From: Clostridia bacterium
Lineage (GTDB): Bacteria > Bacillota > Clostridia > Christensenellales > Aristaeellaceae
Length of the DNA: 9,589 nt
Reading direction: 5' to 3'
NCBI GenBank assembly: GCA_017412445.1
Contig: JAFPYA010000160.1
Location: forward strand, 1-9,589
This document shows positions 1 to 7,491 of the stretch, piece by piece. The translations under genes and the position numbers were made by a program. Under the pieces are notes generated by a model. The model worked only from the letters and a program-made list of their open reading frames with translations, made no database searches and was not told the origin of the DNA. Each line of letters starts with the position of its first letter. Positions within the stretch are counted from its first letter, which is position 1.

Positions 1-1773
1 ATACATATCGTAGTAGTAACCTTTTTGGGCTATCAGCTGCTTGTGGGTGCCCTGCTCCACTATCTTGCCGTCCCGAACTGCCAGTATGCAGTCCGCGTTC
101 CTTACGGTAGACAGGCGGTGCGCTATCACTATGGACGTGCGCCCCTTTATCACCTCGTCTATTGCGGCCTGTATCTTCTGCTCGGGTATGGTGTCTACGG
201 ACGCGGTAGCCTCGTCGAGTATCAGTATGCGCGGGTCGGCGAGTATGGCTCTGGCAAAGGAGATCAGCTGCTTTTCGCCGGTTGAGAGCAGGTCGCCGCC
301 CTCGCCCACGTCGGTGTCGAGACCCTTTTCGAGACGGGCTATCACCTCGTCCGCACTGACCAGCTTTACGGCCCTGTCGATCTGCTCTTCAGTAGCGTCC
401 GGGTTGCCGTAGAGCAGGTTGTCCCTGACCGTGCCGCTGAACAGGTGCGGGTTTTGAAGCACGTAGCCTATGTGCGAATGCAGCCAGAGCTGACTGCGCT
501 CGCGCGCGTCCCTGCCGTCAATGAGCACCTGCCCCTGCGTGGGCTCGTAGAAGCGGCACACGAGGTTCACAAGCGTGCTCTTGCCCGCGCCGGTCTCGCC
601 CACTATCGCTATGTTGGTGCCGTAGGGAATGTTCATTGAGAAGTGCGAGAGCACCTCCTCCTGCCCGTCGGGGTATTGGAAGGTGACGTCCCTGAACTCT
701 ATGTCTCCCTTCAGGGGTTCCCAGTTTTCCTTCTTTGCGTGGAAGCTGTCGCCGTACTTCTCTATGACCTCGGGCGTGTCCACCACGTCGGATTTTACCG
801 CCAGCAGGTTTGTGAAGCGCTCTATGTTCACCTGAGTGGTTATAAGGTCGCTTATAGCGTCTATGAGCCAGCGGATGGGCTCCATCATGCCCTGCGCGTA
901 GGACATGAACAGCGAGAACGTGCCCACCTCTTCGGCGGCGATAAGGTCGTTTTTCCAGAGCACTATGGCGGGCGCCGCAGAGGAAGCGAGGTTCATGGTG
1001 GCGGCGAACAAGCCTCTGATGCGGCTGGCCTCCACCGAGCGCCTGCGCATCTTGCCGGTCTCGTCCACGAAGCGCTTTTCCATGCCGTCCTCGATGGCCA
1101 GCGTCTTTACGGTCTTGGCGCCCGTTATGCCCTCGTTGAAGTTGGAGGTGATGTTTGAGTTTATCTCCCTTATCTCGCGGTTGGCGCGTATCAGCTTTTT
1201 CTGGAACACGCTGAACAATAGCACCACCAGCGGCACTATCGCCATCACCATCAGCGCCAGCTTCCAGTTGATGACCAGCATGACCACGGCGGCGAACACG
1301 AGGTACGAGGTGTGCCACACGCCGTCCATAAGCGTCCACGAGGCCAGCGAGCCTATGCGCGAGGTGTCGCTGAGCACGCGGGCGTGTATGTAGCCCACGC
1401 TGTTTTGGTTAAAGTAGCTGAAGGAGAGCGTCTGCAGGTGGGTAAAGGCAGCCTGCCTCAAATCGCGGTTTACGCTGACCTCTATGGACATAGCGCGCGA
1501 GCAGCTGATGTAGGTGGCCACAGTCTGTATGATTATCGCGCCCGCGTAAACGCAGATGTATGCGGGCAGCCTGCCCGCGAAGGTGCGGTTCTCTACAAAG
1601 TTGTTAAGGGCGTAGCGCTGGAAGAGGGTTATCGCCACGTCCACCACGCTGGTCAGTATGCCCAGTATCGCCATTATGACGATTACGTTTTTAAACGGCT
1701 TCATGAAGGGCACTATTTTGCCTATACCGAAAAACCTGAGCTTCGTTTGTGTCGTCTGCTTGTCCGCCATCAT
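1..1773 (-). CDS. ABC exporter half-transporter, second subunit (permease-ATPase; C-terminal end outside window)
   Basis: This is one half of a type IV (ABCB-like) exporter: an N-terminal membrane domain fused to an ATPase. I translated it by hand as 591 uninterrupted codons, still open at the left edge. Hydrophobic membrane segments lie at about residues 25-50, 70-90, 150-190 and 255-310. ATPase motifs: Walker A G392-ETGAGKST, Q-loop Gln440, signature LSTGE at 496-500 (non-canonical; consensus LSGGQ), Walker B ILILD ending at Asp520 with catalytic Glu521, and H-loop His552. The frame ends in EQGTHKQL then GYYYDMY, typical of the family C-terminus, so only a few residues should be missing. 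Two ATGs are adjacent. The first (1773-1771) overlaps the upstream stop as ATGA, which suggests translational coupling. The second (1770) is better spaced from the AGGAGG site (7 nt versus 4). With its partner it resembles BmrCD/LmrCD/TM287-288 heterodimers. The substrate cannot be told from sequence. Confidence 0.93.
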   Translation of the reverse strand, partial: MMADKQTTQTKLRFFGIGKIVPFMKPFKNVIVIMAILGILTSVVDVAITLFQRYALNNFVENRTFAGRLPAYICVYAGAIIIQTVATYISCSRAMSIEVSVNRDLRQAAFTHLQTLSFSYFNQNSVGYIHARVLSDTSRIGSLASWTLMDGVWHTSYLVFAAVVMLVINWKLALMVMAIVPLVVLLFSVFQKKLIRANREIREINSNITSNFNEGITGAKTVKTLAIEDGMEKRFVDETGKMRRRSVEASRIRGLFAATMNLASSAAPAIVLWKNDLIAAEEVGTFSLFMSYAQGMMEPIRWLIDAISDLITTQVNIERFTNLLAVKSDVVDTPEVIEKYGDSFHAKKENWEPLKGDIEFRDVTFQYPDGQEEVLSHFSMNIPYGTNIAIVGETGAGKSTLVNLVCRFYEPTQGQVLIDGRDARERSQLWLHSHIGYVLQNPHLFSGTVRDNLLYGNPDATEEQIDRAVKLVSADEVIARLEKGLDTDVGEGGDLLSTGEKQLISFARAILADPRILILDEATASVDTIPEQKIQAAIDEVIKGRTSIVIAHRLSTVRNADCILAVRDGKIVEQGTHKQLIAQKGYYYDMY

Positions 1774-3585
1774 ACCGCCTCCTCTCCAAGGCCGCTCTGG
1801 CTTTGATAAATCAGGCTGTAAATGCCGCCCGCGTCCTTGAGCTCGTCGTGCGAGCCCATCTCGGCCACGCTTCCCTTGTCCAGCACCACTATGTTGTCGC
1901 AGCGCTGAAGCGTGGTTATGCGGTGCGAGATTATGATCACGGTGACCTTGCCGAAGCGCTTTTCGAGCGCCTTGCGGATTTTGGCGTCGGTCTGCGTGTC
2001 CACAGCGGAGAGCGAGTCGTCAAGTATCATAATAGGCGTATTCTGGGTGAGCATGCGCGCGATGGCCGTGCGCTGCTTCTGGCCACCCGAAAGCGTGACG
2101 CCCCTCTCGCCCACCTTGGTGTCATAGCCCTGGGAAAAGGAGGTGACGGTGTCGTCGAGGCAGGCGTCCCTTGCCGCCTCGCGTATTTCGCTGAGGGTCA
2201 TGTCCGGACGGGTAATGCCTATGTTTTCGGATATAGTGCGGCTGAACAGGTAAGGCTCCTGCAGCACCATGCCAATGTTTTCGCGCAGGTACCTCGTCTT
2301 TATTGTGCGTATATCCCTGCCGCCTACAGTTATCGAGCCGTTGCCCTCGGGCAAATCGTAGAGCTTGTCGAGCAGGAACATCAGCGTGCTTTTGCCGCTG
2401 CCTGTGCCGCCCAGTATGCCAAGCGTAGTGCCGCTTTTCACCTTGAAGCTGATGTCCTTCAGTATCTCGGGGCAGTTTTCGTATGCGAAGGTCACGTTGT
2501 TGAAGGCGATGTCGCCGGTCATGTCGGCCTCGGTAGATCCGGGCGCGTCGTGCTCCTCCTCGCTGTCCATTATGTACTGTATACGGTCGATGCTTACGGA
2601 GGCCTTGCTCATTTCACTTATCATCCTGCCCAATTGCCTTATCGGCCAGATGAGCATGGAATTGTAGCTGATGAAGGACACATATTCGCCGGGCAGCATC
2701 TTGCCCTTTATGCACATATAGCAGCCGAATACAACGATGCCCATTATCTGGAAGGCGGTCACGCAGTCCATTACGCTCCAGAAGCGCGCGAGCACCTTAC
2801 TCACGCCCACCCACAGCGAGGTGTAGTATTTATTGTGGGCACTGAATTTATCAAGCTCGCTCTTTTCGCGGCCGAAGGCGCGCACCACTCTTACGCCCGT
2901 GAGGTTCTCCTGCACCATGGCGGAGAGCTTGCCCTCGTTTTCGTCGCAGACCTGAAACCTGCTCCTCACGGCCTTGTGGAAGAACAGCGAGTAAAGCACT
3001 ATGAACGGCACGGGCGCGAGCGCGACCAGCGTGAGCACTGGGTTCATGGCTATCATGAAGGTGAGGCTCAGCACCAGCATGATTACTATCCTGAATATGC
3101 CGGTCATCTGCTCGGAAATGAAGTTTCTGACCGTGTCCACGTCAGAGGTGCACCTTTGGATTATGTCGCCGGTCTTGTTCTTCATGTGCCACGAGAACGG
3201 CAGGCGCTCTATGCGGCCGAAGAGCTTGTCGCGCATGTTTTTGACCAGCGTTTCGCCGCCCTTCGTGTTGTATACGCGGAAGGTGTACTGCGTTATCACC
3301 TTCACCAGCGCCACGGCCATCACGGCCAGTCATTATCCAGATGTGCGTTTTGAAGTATTCGAAGCCGCCCAGGCCGTTGACTATGTCCATTACAGGCTTC
3401 GCATACGAGCCGGGCTCGCCCTTTATCACGTTGTCTATGGCCATGCGGATAATCTGGGGCGAAATCATGTCCGCAAGGGCGCTCAGGGCGGAAGAGAGTA
3501 TGCTTATCACAAAAAACGCCTTTGCACCCCTGAGGAAGTAAAATATCAGCTTGCGCCGTCGTTTCTTCTCGGTTTTATTGTTCAT
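1770..3585 (-). pseudogene. ABC exporter half-transporter, first subunit, disrupted by a frameshift
   Basis: This is a permease-ATPase half-transporter read in two frames. The first runs from ATG 3585 through about 85 good residues (basic N-terminus, first membrane helix, ending EYFKTHIWIM), then turns into an arginine/histidine-rich shadow that stops at 3142. The rest of the protein continues in another frame from about 3323 (AVALVKVITQY onward) to TGA 1772-1770. Joining the frames requires losing one base (1816 nt = 605 codons + 1). The downstream part has Walker A GGTGSGKST, Q-loop VLQEPYLF, canonical signature LSGGQKQR, Walker B IMILD, and H-loop ISHR. Asp replaces the catalytic Glu (LDDS), as in degenerate-site subunits of heterodimeric exporters. 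The start overlaps the rsmA end by 11 nt, and its AAGGAG lies inside rsmA only 4 nt before ATG. It could be a true pseudogene or a one-base sequence error. The sequence downstream of the break looks unimpaired, which favours a recent change or an error. Confidence 0.85.
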
Positions 3586-4444
3586 AAATCTCCTTAAGCC
3601 TTAGAAATACGCGGCTGAGTTCGGGTATGGTGAGCGCTTCGCCCCTTTCGCGGGGATCGAAGCCAAGCGATGAAAGCAAATCGGCGGCCTGCGCCTTATT
3701 AATTGCGTAGGCGCTGCTTATGTTGTTGGAAAGCGTCTTTCGGCGCATGGCAAACGCGCTCTTTATGAATGCTACAAAGTCTCTTTCAAGCTCAGAGGGC
3801 ACCTCGCGCCCGCTTCTGGGCGTTAAGCGCACAAGGGCGGAATCAACGTGCGGCGCGGGCGTAAACCTGTCGCGCGGCACGTCCATAAGCAGTTCGCCCT
3901 CGCGGAAATAGGAGACTATGGCGCTTAAAGTACACCAGCCCTCGTCTCCAACCCTCGACAGCACCCTCTGCGCGGCCTCCTTTTGCAGCATAAGCGTTAT
4001 GCTTTCAGGCTCGTTCTCAAGCGTCACGGCCTTTAATATGAAGTCTGCGGTTATGTAGTAAGGAAGGTTGGCGCAGATGATGTATTTTTCGCCATTGAAC
4101 GCCGTTTGGGTGAGCGCGTTCAAGTCGCACTTGAGCGCGTCGGCGTAGACAATTTGTACTTTATCAAAGCCCTCGAGCACCTTGTCAAGCACGGGCGCAA
4201 GGCTTTTGTCGAGCTCCACGGACACGACGTTTGCGCCTTTTTCGGCCATCACCGCCGTGAGCATGCCCGCGCCGGGGCCGATTTCAAGCACATTTGTGCC
4301 CGAACCGACTCCGGCGCAGCACGCGATTTCGTTTAATAGCTCTTCGTCAAATATAAAATTCTGCCCCAGCGAGCGCGTGTAATCAAAGCCAGCGCTTTGC
4401 AACGCAAGCTGAGCCTTCAGCGCAAGCGAAATGTCATTTGGCAT
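3575..4444 (-). CDS. rsmA: 16S rRNA (adenine1518-N6/adenine1519-N6)-dimethyltransferase RsmA (KsgA)
   Basis: This cytoplasmic SAM-dependent enzyme dimethylates two adjacent adenines in the 3'-terminal hairpin of 16S rRNA during late 30S assembly. The 289-residue length fits the family. Visible motifs: the N-terminal SLGQNF (25-30) typical of KsgA/Dim1; SAM motif I VLEIGPGAG (52-60); the acidic residue Glu77 in motif II; Asp102 in YADAL; the catalytic NLPYY (126-130); and FTPAPHVDSALVRL (194-207), which marks the family. The ATG at 4444 has AGGAG six bases upstream. The gene follows valS by 40 nt and its last codons overlap the start of the ABC exporter gene, so it probably shares the valS transcript. 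The NLPYY motif together with SLGQNF argues for RsmA rather than an Erm-type 23S methylase, although the fold is shared. Confidence 0.97.
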   Translation of the reverse strand: MPNDISLALKAQLALQSAGFDYTRSLGQNFIFDEELLNEIACCAGVGSGTNVLEIGPGAGMLTAVMAEKGANVVSVELDKSLAPVLDKVLEGFDKVQIVYADALKCDLNALTQTAFNGEKYIICANLPYYITADFILKAVTLENEPESITLMLQKEAAQRVLSRVGDEGWCTLSAIVSYFREGELLMDVPRDRFTPAPHVDSALVRLTPRSGREVPSELERDFVAFIKSAFAMRRKTLSNNISSAYAINKAQAADLLSSLGFDPRERGEALTIPELSRVFLRLKEIYEQ

Positions 4445-4465
4445 ATACGTCTCCTGAGGGTGAGC

Positions 4466-4481
4466 GGAGGCTTGCGCCTCC
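4466..4481 (-). other. GCAA-tetraloop hairpin between valS and rsmA
   Basis: In the minus-strand RNA this reads GGAGGC, GCAA, GCCUCC: a perfect six-base-pair stem closed by a GNRA tetraloop. It begins three bases after the valS stop codon. No U-run follows, so it is not a standard intrinsic terminator. It may stabilise the valS 3' end, act as a processing site, or weakly attenuate rsmA. The structure is seen directly; the role is inference. Confidence 0.6.
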
Positions 4482-4484
4482 AGG

Positions 4485-7214
4485 TTATTTCAGGGATTCG
4501 AGTTCCTTTATGCGCTCAAGCAACGTTTCGCTCAGCGCCTTGTTCTTTTCGACCTTCTGCTTCTCCTGCTCTATCAGCTGAGCCGGAGCCTTGGCCACGA
4601 AGCCCGGGTTTGCGAGCTTGCCCTCGCTGCGCTTGATTTCGCCAAGCGTGCTTTCGAGCTCCTTATTCAGGCGCGCAAGCTCCTTGTCTACATCCACAAG
4701 CTCGCCCATGGGTATGAACAGCGTGGCGGCGTTGGTCACGGCGGAGGCCGATTTATCGGGGTTCACCGCATCGAGGCTCAGATACTCTACGCTGCTGGCC
4801 GAGGCGAGGCGGGTAAAGTAACCCTCGGACCTCTGGAAGGTGGTCTTCATTTCATCGGAGCACTTGAGGATGAGCGTGGCCTTCTTAGAGGCGTTCACCT
4901 TCATCTCGGCTCTTAAGTTTCTGGCGGAGCGGATGACCTCCATCACGGCTTCCATGCGCGCCGCGTCCTCGTCAAAGTCGTATTCGGGCTTGGCCTCAGG
5001 CCACGAGGCGTTTATCAGCATGCCCTCGTGCCCCGGCATGTAGCTGTAAAGCTCCTCGGTGATGAAGGGCATGTAGGGATGCAGCAGCTTGAGTATGCCG
5101 GTCAGCACGTAGCACAGCGTCTCCTGAGTGGCGTTTTTGGCCACAGGGTCATCGCCGTTCAATTCGTGCTTGGCCATCTCTATGTACCAGTCGCAGAACG
5201 TGCTCCACACGAAGTCGTACAGGTTGTACGCGCCCATGCCGAGATCGTAGCCCTCGAGGTTGCCCGTGAGCTCGCGCACCATGTCGTTAAAGCGCTTGAG
5301 CATCCACTTGTCGCTTAATGCGAGCTTGTCCGCAGAGGGCACGCCCTTGGGTTCAAAGCCCTGCATGTTCATAAGCGCAAAGCGGCTGGCGTTCCAGATC
5401 TTGTTGGCGAAGTTGCGGTAGGTCTCAATCTTGTCCACGCTCATCCTTACGTCCGCGCCGGGTGCAACGCCGATTTCGAGGCTGAAGCGCAGCGCGTCCG
5501 CGCCGTACTTGTCTATGACCTCGATGGGATCGATGCCGTTGCCGAGCGACTTGGACATCTTTCTGCCCTGAGCGTCCCTTACCAGGCCGTGCATGAGCGC
5601 CACGTGGAAGGGGCACTTGCCGGTCTGCTCTATGCCGCTGAACACCATGCGCGCGAGCCAGAAGAATATTATGTCGTAGCCGCAGGACAAAACGCTGTTG
5701 GGATAGAAGTACTTGAAATCCTCGGTTTCATCCGGCCAGCCCAGCGTCGAGAACGGCCAAAGCGCGGAGGAGAACCAGGTGTCCAGCACGTCCTCGTCCT
5801 GACGCACGGGCGCGCCGCAGTCCGGGCAGACGGTGATATCCTCGCGGGTAACGCTGACCTTGCCGCAGGCATCGCAGTAGAAGGCAGGAATCCTGTGACC
5901 CCACCAAAGCTGGCGGCTTATGCACCAGTCGCGGGTGTTGTCCATCCAATTGAGGAAGGTCTTTTCAAAGCGCTCGGGCACGAACATGAGCTCGCCGCTG
6001 CGGGCCGCGTCCGCGGCGGGCTTGGCCAGAGGCTCCATCTTTACGAACCACTGCTTGGAGACCATGGGCTCTATGTTGTTGTGGCAGCGGTAGCAGGTGC
6101 CCACCTCGTGAGTGAGGGGCTCGACCTTTTTGAGCAGTCCCAGCGCTTCAAGGTCCTTTACTATGGCCTTTCGGGCTTCCTGAGTGGTCATGCCGGCGTA
6201 TTTGCCGCAGTCGAGCACAGTGGGCTCGTCCTTGGTGGCACGGCCCTCGGCGATGAGGCGGGCGTTTTCGGCGGCCTCGACGGCGCCGGTCATGTGTCCG
6301 TCGTACGTGAACACTCTGACCATAGGCAGGTCATGACGCTTGCCCACCTCGTAGTCGTTGGGGTCGTGGGCGGGAGTAATCTTAACCACGCCCGTGCCCT
6401 TGGTCATATCGGCGTGCTCGTCGCAGACTATGGGAATTTCTTTGTTTATGAGCGGCAGTATCACGTGGCAGCCGTGCAGGTGCCTGTACCTCTCGTCCTC
6501 TGCGTTTATGGCTACCGCGGTGTCGCCCAGCATTGTCTCCGGGCGCGTGGTGGCCAGCTCCAGCATTTCGCCGGTCTCCTTTACGGGGTAGAGCAGGTGC
6601 CAGAAGGAGCCGTTCTGCTCCTCATATTCGACCTCGGCGTCGGAAATGGAGGTATTGCAGCAGGGGCACCAGTTTATCATGCGCCAGCCCTGATAGATCA
6701 GGTTCTTCTCGTACAGGCGCACGAAGGTCTCGCGCACGGCGCGGCTGAGACCTGCGTCCATCGTGAAGCGCTCGCGCGACCAGTCGCAGGATACGCCGAG
6801 CTTGCGAAGCTGCCTGACTATGCGTCCGCCGTACTCCTTTTTCCAGTCCCACACGCGCTCGAGGAATTTTTCGCGCCCCAGCTCGTGCTTGCTTATACCC
6901 TCCTTGCGCAGCGCCTCGACCACCTTGACCTCGGTGGCTATGGCCGCGTGATCGGTGCCGGGCACCCAGAGGGTGGGATCGCCCTTCATTCTGTGGTAGC
7001 GGATGAGCACATCCTGAGGCATTTCGTCAAGGGCGTGACCCACGTGCAATTGACCCGTGATGTTCGGTGGCGGCATGACGATGGTGAAGGGCTTTTTGCC
7101 CTTTATCATCCTGGGCTTGAAGGCGCCGCTTTCCTCCCACATTTTATATATGCGTTCCTCCATGTCCTTGGGCGAATACACCTTTGCCATGGTAAATTCG
7201 GTTTTATTCTCCAT
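4485..7214 (-). CDS. valS: Valyl-tRNA synthetase (class I)
   Basis: Charges tRNA-Val with valine and hydrolyses mischarged Thr-tRNA-Val. From ATG 7214 the protein is 909 residues, a normal length. Domains: Rossmann catalytic core with the HIGH motif as HVGH (57-60) in PPPNITGQLHVGH; a CPCC cluster (183-186); an editing domain with TTRPETMLGDTAV (222-234) and GTGVVKITPAHDPNDYEVG (273-291); further zinc-ribbon-like pairs CYRC (374-377), CDAC (447-450) and CPDC (463-466); WFSSALWPF (480-488); KMSKS (552-556) followed by LGNG; an anticodon-binding helical domain; and a C-terminal coiled coil (about 845-909) rich in Leu, Lys and Glu. This start is chosen because AAGGAG lies 7 nt upstream and the long N-terminal extension of the same frame would run back into the T-box terminator. 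The leader indicates control by tRNA-Val charging. First gene of the valS-rsmA-ABC operon. Confidence 0.98.
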   Translation of the reverse strand: MENKTEFTMAKVYSPKDMEERIYKMWEESGAFKPRMIKGKKPFTIVMPPPNITGQLHVGHALDEMPQDVLIRYHRMKGDPTLWVPGTDHAAIATEVKVVEALRKEGISKHELGREKFLERVWDWKKEYGGRIVRQLRKLGVSCDWSRERFTMDAGLSRAVRETFVRLYEKNLIYQGWRMINWCPCCNTSISDAEVEYEEQNGSFWHLLYPVKETGEMLELATTRPETMLGDTAVAINAEDERYRHLHGCHVILPLINKEIPIVCDEHADMTKGTGVVKITPAHDPNDYEVGKRHDLPMVRVFTYDGHMTGAVEAAENARLIAEGRATKDEPTVLDCGKYAGMTTQEARKAIVKDLEALGLLKKVEPLTHEVGTCYRCHNNIEPMVSKQWFVKMEPLAKPAADAARSGELMFVPERFEKTFLNWMDNTRDWCISRQLWWGHRIPAFYCDACGKVSVTREDITVCPDCGAPVRQDEDVLDTWFSSALWPFSTLGWPDETEDFKYFYPNSVLSCGYDIIFFWLARMVFSGIEQTGKCPFHVALMHGLVRDAQGRKMSKSLGNGIDPIEVIDKYGADALRFSLEIGVAPGADVRMSVDKIETYRNFANKIWNASRFALMNMQGFEPKGVPSADKLALSDKWMLKRFNDMVRELTGNLEGYDLGMGAYNLYDFVWSTFCDWYIEMAKHELNGDDPVAKNATQETLCYVLTGILKLLHPYMPFITEELYSYMPGHEGMLINASWPEAKPEYDFDEDAARMEAVMEVIRSARNLRAEMKVNASKKATLILKCSDEMKTTFQRSEGYFTRLASASSVEYLSLDAVNPDKSASAVTNAATLFIPMGELVDVDKELARLNKELESTLGEIKRSEGKLANPGFVAKAPAQLIEQEKQKVEKNKALSETLLERIKELESLK

Positions 7215-7221
7215 AATGCTG

Positions 7222-7227
7222 CTCCTT
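7222..7227 (-). promoter_or_regulatory. Ribosome binding site that fixes the valS start
   Basis: The minus strand reads AAGGAG with a 7-nt spacer before ATG 7214. It lies downstream of the leader terminator, so only read-through transcripts carry it. It favours this ATG over in-frame upstream starts at 7286 and 7250, which have no comparable site. Confidence 0.85.
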
Positions 7228-7253
7228 TTTAGGTCTTTGTAGCTGTGCATATT

Positions 7254-7284
7254 AAAAAGGCGGCGCGTATTGGACAGCACCACC
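7254..7284 (-). terminator. Intrinsic terminator of the valS T-box leader
   Basis: The minus-strand RNA forms an eight-base-pair stem, GGUGGUGC (7284-7277) with GCGCCGCC (7266-7259), including two G-U pairs. The loop is 10 nt and the stem is followed directly by UUUUU (7258-7254). The 5' arm contains the UGGU that would pair with the tRNA acceptor end, so termination and antitermination are mutually exclusive, as expected for a T-box. Confidence 0.88.
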
Positions 7285-7450
7285 AATTATCACCTTGCTG
7301 CGCTGTAACGGGCTTACCCGTAGGGAACTGACTTGCTTCATCCCCTCTCCTCGTGAAGCGACTTCCCCGCGCGCGTTTGTCCAAGCGGTCTTTCAGCCGG
7401 CGAACCGCTCTCTCTGTGGAACGCTTGCGGATACTACTCTTCGTCACAGG
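7254..7450 (-). promoter_or_regulatory. T-box riboswitch sensing tRNA-Val (valS leader)
   Basis: Stem I can be folded by hand. The base helix is CCUGUGA (7450-7444) with UCACgAGG (7356-7349). The specifier loop has AGUA on the 5' side (7438-7432) and GAA-GUC on the 3' side (7365-7360), where GUC is a valine codon. Upper helices are CCGC/GCGG, GCGU/ACGC and UCC/GGA. The conserved ACAGAGAG lies at 7417-7410. The distal hairpin is AGCGGU/ACCGCU (7409-7404 with 7389-7384) with GGCUGAAAG in its loop. A stem II candidate GGGGA/UUCCC follows, then stem III ACGGG-UAAG-CCCGU (7321-7308). The antiterminator alternative is AUUGG/CCAAU (7287-7283 with 7273-7269) exposing UGGU (7282-7279), which is complementary to the ACCA end expected of tRNA-Val. 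In the known mechanism uncharged tRNA stabilises the antiterminator and valS is transcribed. The antiterminator bulge lacks the usual ACC-GCG continuation, so this part is divergent. Confidence 0.9.
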
Positions 7451-7462
7451 ATTTATGTGGTT

Positions 7463-7491
7463 ATTATAACAACAAACCGCGCGGCGGTCAA
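7463..7491 (-). promoter_or_regulatory. Sigma-A-type promoter of valS
   Basis: The minus strand shows -35 TTGACC (7491-7486), a 17-bp spacer, and -10 TATAAT (7468-7463) preceded by TGT, an extended -10. Initiation is predicted near 7456, just before T-box stem I. The -35 box contains the pgsA stop codon TGA (7490-7488). The spacer holds a small palindrome (GACCGC-cgc-GCGGTT, 7489-7475). Confidence 0.88.

Noticed and set aside
518..1339. A 273-codon minus-strand open frame within the second ABC subunit
   Set aside because: It is in a different frame from the verified ABC reading frame, which is continuous from 1773 to 1; the product is Arg/His-rich shadow sequence.
1770..3323. An independent ABC protein starting at GTG 3323
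   Set aside because: It would lack the first membrane helix and part of the second, and has no ribosome binding site, whereas the missing N-terminus is encoded just upstream in another frame.
3323..3335. Programmed ribosomal frameshifting to join the two halves of the first exporter subunit
   Set aside because: A +1 shift would be needed. I see no slippery heptamer, no stop codon poised in the initial frame at that point, and no stimulatory element, and exporters of this family are not known to use it.
1749..3353. A 534-codon open frame on the plus strand opposite the first ABC subunit
   Set aside because: It is antisense to a clear permease-ATPase, and its length follows from GC-rich codon structure on the other strand. 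The product is rich in His, Ala and Arg and matches nothing I know.
5589..7232. A 547-codon open frame on the plus strand opposite valS
   Set aside because: It lies entirely antisense to valS, which carries every class I synthetase motif. Its product is a low-complexity His/Val/Ala/Gly mixture with no recognisable domain and no good ribosome binding site.
7215..7286. valS starting at the upstream in-frame codon 7286
   Set aside because: This start lies next to the leader terminator and its first codons would overlap the terminator hairpin. ATG 7214 has AAGGAG at ideal spacing and gives a normal family N-terminus.
7301..7450. A small protein or tRNA gene in the gap between pgsA and valS
   Set aside because: The base-paired segments follow T-box stem I-III order. 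No cloverleaf with a T-loop GTTCRA or supported small reading frame was found.
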